Shown here piece after piece: positions 61,189 to 64,000 of a stretch of 64,000 nt of DNA. Source of the stretch: Congregibacter litoralis KT71 (GTDB taxonomy: Bacteria; Pseudomonadota; Gammaproteobacteria; Pseudomonadales; Halieaceae); NCBI RefSeq assembly GCF_000153125.2, contig NZ_CM002299.1:3697238-3761237 (forward strand), given 5' to 3'. How positions within the stretch are numbered: the first letter of the stretch is position 1; each line of letters starts with the position of its first letter. The notes beneath the pieces are model-generated. The model saw nothing but the letters and a program-made list of their open reading frames with translations. It had not been told where the DNA came from and made no database searches. The position numbers and the translations under genes are program-made.

Positions 61189-63690
61189 TCAATGCAGGGG
61201 CTTATCCCGTCGATGATCCTCAAAGACGGTCTCAAAAACATCCCGAAAGGTCCGCGCAAAGTGCACGTTAATGCCTTCTCGCAGGTAATCCGGAAGCTCT
61301 TCAAAATCCCGACGGTTGGCGTGAGGCAAAATCAGCTCCATGATTTTGGCACGCCGCGCCGCGATGACTTTCTCGCGTATGCCGCCGACGGGAAGCACCT
61401 GCCCCGTGAGGGTAAGCTCCCCCGTCATCGCCAGGGGACGACGGATGCGCTCCTTCCGTGCGAGGGACACCAGTGCCGTGGCAATGGTGATGCCCGCGCT
61501 GGGACCATCCTTGGGAGTCGCGCCCTCGGGCACGTGAAGATGCACCATGCTGGTATCGAAAAAGTCCGGATCGCAGCGATAGTCCTTCAGATGGGACACA
61601 ATAAAGCTGTAGGCGATGTCCGCAGATTCCCGCATAACATCACCCAGTCGGCCCGTGAGCTTGAAACCCCGATTCAGGGTGTGTACCCGCGACGATTCCA
61701 CGGGCAGGGTGGCGCCGCCCATGGCCGTCCAGGCAAGCCCCGTTGCCACGCCAATACCCCGCTGGGGCTTCTCCCGCTGAAACAGGGGTTTACCCAGCAA
61801 ATCCTCAATATCCCGCTTGCCGATACGACGTCTCTCAGCGCCTGATTTAGGGGTTTTGGCGGACTGCCGTCGTCCTTTGCCGCGATCTTTTACAAAGTCC
61901 ACGATGGCCTTTCGCATGATGCGTGATAACTGTTTTTCCAGGTTTCGGACGCCGGCCTCGCGACAATAGGACTCAATGACGTACTTGAGGGCCGGATCGT
62001 TAATCTTGAGCTGATCGTTCTCCAGCCCATGACGCTCCAGCTGCTTGGGCCAGAGGTGGTTCCGGGCAATGGCCAGCTTCTCTTCTGCCACATAGCCCGA
62101 CAGACGCAGGGTTTCCATGCGATCCAACAGGGGCCCGGGAATCGTGTCCAGCTGGTTGGCCGTGCAGATGAACAGCACCTTCGACAGGTCCACCCGCAAA
62201 TCGAGATAGTGATCGAGGAACTCACTGTTCTGCTCGGGATCAAGGACCTCCAGCAACGCTGAGGCGGGATCACCCCGAAACGACGCGCCGATCTTGTCAA
62301 TCTCATCCAGCATAATGACCGGATTGGCGACTTTGACTTCCTTCAGCGCCTGAACAAATTTCCCGGGCATGGCACCGATATAGGTGCGGCGATGGCCTTT
62401 AATCTCCGCCTCATCGCGCATTCCGCCCAGGCTGAAGCGATAAAACTCCCGCCCCAGGGCGCTGGCAACGGAGCGTCCGATGCTGGTCTTTCCAACGCCG
62501 GGGGGGCCCACCAGGAGCAGAATCGACCCTGCGATTTCTCCCTTGAAAGAGCCCACCGCAAGAAACTCCAGAATGCGGTCTTTGACGTCGTCCAGGCCAT
62601 CGTGATCCGCATCCAGCACCGTCGCCGCATGTTTGAGATCGAGATTGTCTTCCGAGGTCAGCCCCCAGGGCACCTGCGTCGCCCAGTCGAGATAATTGCG
62701 CGTGACTCCGTATTCCGGGGACCCCGGCTCGAGAACAGAGAGTTTCTGCAGCTCGTCATCGATGCGCTCGCGCACGGCGTCGGGCAATACCAACGCCTCC
62801 AGACGTTCCTCAAAACGCTCAGCGTCCGAGGTGCGATCGTCCTTGGAGATACCCAGTTCCTTCTGGATAACCTTCATCTGCTCGCGAAGAAAGAACTCTC
62901 GCTGCTGATCCGAGACCTTTTCGTTAACCTGCTCGGTGATCTTGCCCCGAAGCTCCGCCACCTCCCGTTCCTTGCCCAGAAGCGTCAGCACTTTCTGCAT
63001 GCGGGACTGCAGGGGCAACGTCTCCAGAATTTCCTGAAGTTGCTCACCCTTGGCGGTCGTCAGCGCTGCAGAAAAGTCCGCGAGGAGGCTCGGCTGATTC
63101 GGATTGAAATTCGCGATGTAGTGGCGCAGCTCTTCGCTGTAGAGGGGGTTCAGGGGCAAAAGCTCCTTAACCGCCTGCAACACCGCCATGGCGTAGGCTT
63201 TTACATCGTCACTTTCCCGATCTCCCTGACTGCGGGGATATTCCACCTGCACGCGGTAGGGCGGCTTGTTATTGAGCCAGCGCACGATACGAAAACGGCG
63301 CACACCCTGCGCCAGAAACTGGCCCGGATTCTCTGCGACCATAGGGGGTCGATGGAGACGCACGACACAGCCGATCTCCGGAAAGTGCTTGGGCTCGGGC
63401 TCGGAACCACTGAGCTGACCGGGGTCCACATAGGCGAGACCCACCACCCCGTTGGAGCTCTCCATGACCTCCTTGATGGTACCGCCCCACTCCTCGAGAT
63501 CCATGCCCACGGGCTGCACCTGACCCGGAAAGAAGGGTCGCTGAGGTACGGGTATCAGATAGAGTGACTCGGGCAGCACATCATCGGCGACCGCGGGCGT
63601 TGACGACTTGAGTACGGCCTCGTCGTTGACGATCTCCGCGCTCAGATCCAGGCCTGGTGACTCCTGCTCATCGGTTTTTTCGTCTTGCAT
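61189..63690 (-). CDS. lon: LonA-type ATP-dependent protease
   Basis: An 833-residue Lon protease that degrades misfolded and regulatory proteins in the cytoplasm. The N-terminal substrate domain starts near 45 (YLIPVPQRPFFPGQVQPV). The coiled region (EREVAELRGKITEQVNEKVSDQQREFFLREQMKVIQKELG) is near 245-284. The AAA+ motor has LLVGPPGVGKTSIGRS and MLDEIDKIGASFRGDP. The protease domain has the catalytic Ser in PKDGPSAGITIA and Lys in GGIREKVIAARRA. The usual heat-shock neighbours clpX and hupB are not next to it, so it may be a second Lon copy of the genome. Confidence 0.93.
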   Translation of the reverse strand: MQDEKTDEQESPGLDLSAEIVNDEAVLKSSTPAVADDVLPESLYLIPVPQRPFFPGQVQPVGMDLEEWGGTIKEVMESSNGVVGLAYVDPGQLSGSEPEPKHFPEIGCVVRLHRPPMVAENPGQFLAQGVRRFRIVRWLNNKPPYRVQVEYPRSQGDRESDDVKAYAMAVLQAVKELLPLNPLYSEELRHYIANFNPNQPSLLADFSAALTTAKGEQLQEILETLPLQSRMQKVLTLLGKEREVAELRGKITEQVNEKVSDQQREFFLREQMKVIQKELGISKDDRTSDAERFEERLEALVLPDAVRERIDDELQKLSVLEPGSPEYGVTRNYLDWATQVPWGLTSEDNLDLKHAATVLDADHDGLDDVKDRILEFLAVGSFKGEIAGSILLLVGPPGVGKTSIGRSVASALGREFYRFSLGGMRDEAEIKGHRRTYIGAMPGKFVQALKEVKVANPVIMLDEIDKIGASFRGDPASALLEVLDPEQNSEFLDHYLDLRVDLSKVLFICTANQLDTIPGPLLDRMETLRLSGYVAEEKLAIARNHLWPKQLERHGLENDQLKINDPALKYVIESYCREAGVRNLEKQLSRIMRKAIVDFVKDRGKGRRQSAKTPKSGAERRRIGKRDIEDLLGKPLFQREKPQRGIGVATGLAWTAMGGATLPVESSRVHTLNRGFKLTGRLGDVMRESADIAYSFIVSHLKDYRCDPDFFDTSMVHLHVPEGATPKDGPSAGITIATALVSLARKERIRRPLAMTGELTLTGQVLPVGGIREKVIAARRAKIMELILPHANRRDFEELPDYLREGINVHFARTFRDVFETVFEDHRRDKPLH

Positions 63691-64000
63691 AAGAAATCCT
63701 CTGCTTAGACGAAAGAGATGGGGGTCACAGCGCCGATTTCAACTCATCGCCCTAATAGCGCAGCAATCGAGGCTTGGCGCGGCTACGTTCGAATGAGCGA
63801 ATCACCCGATGCTTTTTCGGGCGTCGAGCGTGCTCGAGCCAAGCTGGGTAAGGGTTAACTGTGCTTTATTTGGATGCGGCCTCCACGCCCGGGTCGTCGA
63901 TCGCCAAAAAAGATTTGGGGGATTGGCTCTTCGACGACCCGGGCGCGGAGGCCTCGTGCCGACGAACGACACTGCTTGAGCTGAGCAGGCTTGGATGGGG
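63691..64000. other. intergenic region upstream of lon
   Basis: About 310 bp up to the window end. It must hold the lon promoter; no convincing heat-shock or housekeeping box is called. The only strong structure is the family 2 palindromic element at 63878-63953. Confidence 0.4.
63878..63953. repeat. palindromic element, family 2, copy C
   Basis: A 23-bp inverted repeat with one mismatch (63878-63900 and 63931-63953, rich in GCCCGGGTCGTCGA) encloses a 30-nt centre. Read on the minus strand the centre starts AGAGCCAATCCCCCAAATCT and ends GGCGA, nearly identical to the centre of copy B. The arms differ completely from copies A and B. Confidence 0.8.

Overview
The window reads as a chromosomal segment of a marine-type gammaproteobacterium. 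Supporting signs are cmoAB, uup, lonA, a COX15/CtaA-type heme A synthase, an aspartate/aromatic aminotransferase, a TonB-dependent receptor and a PEP-CTERM-like sorting tail. A Halieaceae-like (OM60/NOR5) relative is plausible, but that is inference. The window has two parts that meet at a tRNA-Met gene at 29801-29877.

Positions 1 to about 29800 are an integrated genomic island. It carries a tyrosine integrase, an excisionase-like gene and an attachment region beside the tRNA; its left end lies outside the window. The island is full of defence-type genes: an OLD-family ATPase-TOPRIM nuclease, a single-chain GmrSD-like (DUF262 plus HNH/DUF1524) nuclease, a BsuMI/LlaJI-type restriction-modification system (C5 methyltransferase, McrB-like AAA+ protein, LlaJI-like nuclease), two HEPN proteins with RNxxxH motifs, and a proteasome-like Ntn-hydrolase next to an integron attC-like site. 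In its centre (7795-12858) a tightly packed minus-strand operon joins an ARPP-1-like protein, an ADP-ribosylglycohydrolase, a dual-specificity phosphatase, a RecB-like PD-(D/E)XK nuclease, a secreted NPYG-repeat protein and small unknown proteins. This is the best candidate for a poorly described system, probably handling ADP-ribose signals or modifications. Two identical IS256-family insertions, each with its own 8-bp target duplication, and decayed IS6 and integrase remnants show that the island is active and mosaic. Between the integrase and the tRNA lies an unusual array of 57-bp repeats. Each copy imitates the anticodon arm of the tRNA-Met, and the array is flanked by helically phased TGGTCTCAA boxes.

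Positions 30461-64000 look like core chromosome. In order they hold a sulfotransferase, a lamin-tail/PEP-CTERM-like protein, an EAL-HDOD protein and an HDOD protein, a P2-type cation ATPase in one operon with a Wolinella-type fumarate reductase (cytochrome b, flavoprotein, iron-sulfur), an exporter operon (ABC protein, HlyD-like, TolC-like) whose ABC domain has lost every catalytic motif, a glycosyltransferase, a PAP2 phosphatase, an amidase, a TonB-dependent receptor, an XRE-cupin regulator, CtaA, Uup, an aromatic aminotransferase, an aminotransferase IV/sulfotransferase-like pair, CmoA-CmoB and a LonA protease.

Two families of small palindromic elements sit between the core genes (about 51.6 kb, and around lon). 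In each family a constant core of about 30 nt is flanked by long inverted arms whose sequence differs at every locus. This is the reverse of ordinary REP elements, where the stem is conserved.
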